A stretch of DNA of 64,000 nucleotides, taken from Paucibacter sediminis (GTDB taxonomy: Bacteria; Pseudomonadota; Gammaproteobacteria; Burkholderiales; Burkholderiaceae_C). A program made the translations under genes and the position numbers. The stretch covers positions 5,187,001 to 5,251,000 of the forward strand of contig NZ_CP116346.1 in assembly GCF_030254645.1 (NCBI RefSeq). The letters run 5' to 3'. Shown in pieces: positions 63,663 through 64,000 of this stretch. The notes beneath the pieces were generated by a model. That model worked only from the letters and a program-made list of their open reading frames with translations. It was not told the origin of the DNA and did not search any database. Every line of letters begins with the position of its first letter. The stretch's first letter is position 1.

Positions 63663-64000
63663 TCAGTTGCGCAGTTCGATGCCGCCCAGAATCACCTCGC
63701 CGTGGATCACCAGGCGCTTGCTGCTCAGGAGCGGCGGCACGGTCTTGTCCTCGATCGCGCCCAGCACCGGATGGCCGTTCACGGTCACGGCCCAATCGTT
63801 CGGCACCTTCAGCTCCAGGCCGCCCATCAGCACGAACACATCCAGCCGGGCCGTGCCCTCCACCGAGGCCTGGCGCAGATCCAGCTGCGCACCGCCCAGC
63901 ACCACGGTGACCTTGCCGCCGCTGAACTGCGGGCTGCTGACACGCGACTGGTTGCCGCCCAGCACCGCCGTCAGGTCGATGCGGTCGGTGTTCAGCTGCT
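63663..64000 (-). CDS. LiaF-like/DUF2154 membrane-stress protein, C-terminal part
   Basis: About 112 C-terminal residues are visible; the start lies beyond the right edge. They form repeated beta strands (DLTAVLGGNQSRV, KVTVVLGGAQLDLRQ, LDVFVLMGGLELKVP, GEVILGGIELRN), characteristic of the LiaF C-terminal/cell-wall-active-antibiotic-response domain. The N-terminal membrane part is expected upstream of the window. Next to a LytS/LytTR pair this suggests an envelope-stress sensing operon. The signal is not known. Confidence 0.7.
   Translation of the reverse strand, partial: QLNTDRIDLTAVLGGNQSRVSSPQFSGGKVTVVLGGAQLDLRQASVEGTARLDVFVLMGGLELKVPNDWAVTVNGHPVLGAIEDKTVPPLLSSKRLVIHGEVILGGIELRN

Noticed and set aside
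1-64000. CRISPR arrays, tRNA or rRNA genes
   Set aside because: No regularly spaced direct repeats, cloverleaf-like segments or conserved rRNA stretches were recognised anywhere.

Overview
The window is about 64 kb of uniformly GC-rich (roughly 70%), gene-dense chromosome. The phaC-phaA-phaB polyhydroxybutyrate operon, a glnA / DUF4124 / ntrB / ntrC nitrogen block, a livKHMGF cluster with its own CoA ligase and the overall codon style point to a betaproteobacterium of the order Burkholderiales, most likely the Roseateles/Rubrivivax/Leptothrix group. This placement is inferred from gene content. No rRNA, tRNA or CRISPR array was seen.

Left part (1-31 kb). A truncated fatty-acid beta-oxidation gene with a TetR-type palindrome in its promoter region is divergent from a TPR-GGDEF diguanylate cyclase. 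A SAM-II-like riboswitch and terminator hairpin precede an unrecognised small gene, followed by an acetyltransferase, a lipase-like hydrolase and a periplasmic solute-binding-like protein. A Lon-type protease lies next to a probable SOS operon: a PD-(D/E)XK-like protein followed by a nuclease-helicase fusion, behind a near-consensus LexA box. A divergent Ca2+-type P-ATPase, the liv transporter plus acyl-CoA ligase, a chemotaxis receptor, and selO-msrB-yciB-bolA and a parvulin come next. Then follow DUF2062, a divergent ybbA-like/tesA-like pair and a DUF6600 envelope protein.

Middle part (30.5-49 kb). Peptide deformylase and a metallo-beta-lactamase-fold protein are followed by a compositionally foreign glycosyltransferase and about 640 bp without a convincing gene. 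Next are ntrC-ntrB, a DUF4124 gene, and glnA, which has a textbook sigma-54 promoter and its own terminator. A five-gene minus-strand operon runs beta-propeller, polysaccharide deacetylase, sterol-desaturase-like, EI24, CinA-like. An AIM24-family gene, an IclR regulator and the phaCAB operon with its terminator complete this part.

Right part (49-64 kb). Housekeeping genes (pgeF, maiA, a NUDIX hydrolase) border an accessory scar at about 51.4-55.3 kb with lower GC and decayed genes. It holds the C-terminal end of an integron integrase, a broken nuclease-STAND ATPase of the anti-phage type, and a hidden protein remnant with an in-frame stop. Core chromosome resumes with a LapD/LapG biofilm-adhesin control pair, an HDOD protein, a permuted NDP-forming acyl-CoA synthetase and a LytS/LytTR two-component pair beside a LiaF-like protein cut by the window edge.

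The most interesting regions are the SOS-controlled nuclease/helicase pair, the orphan SAM-II-like riboswitch, and the decayed defence/integron scar.
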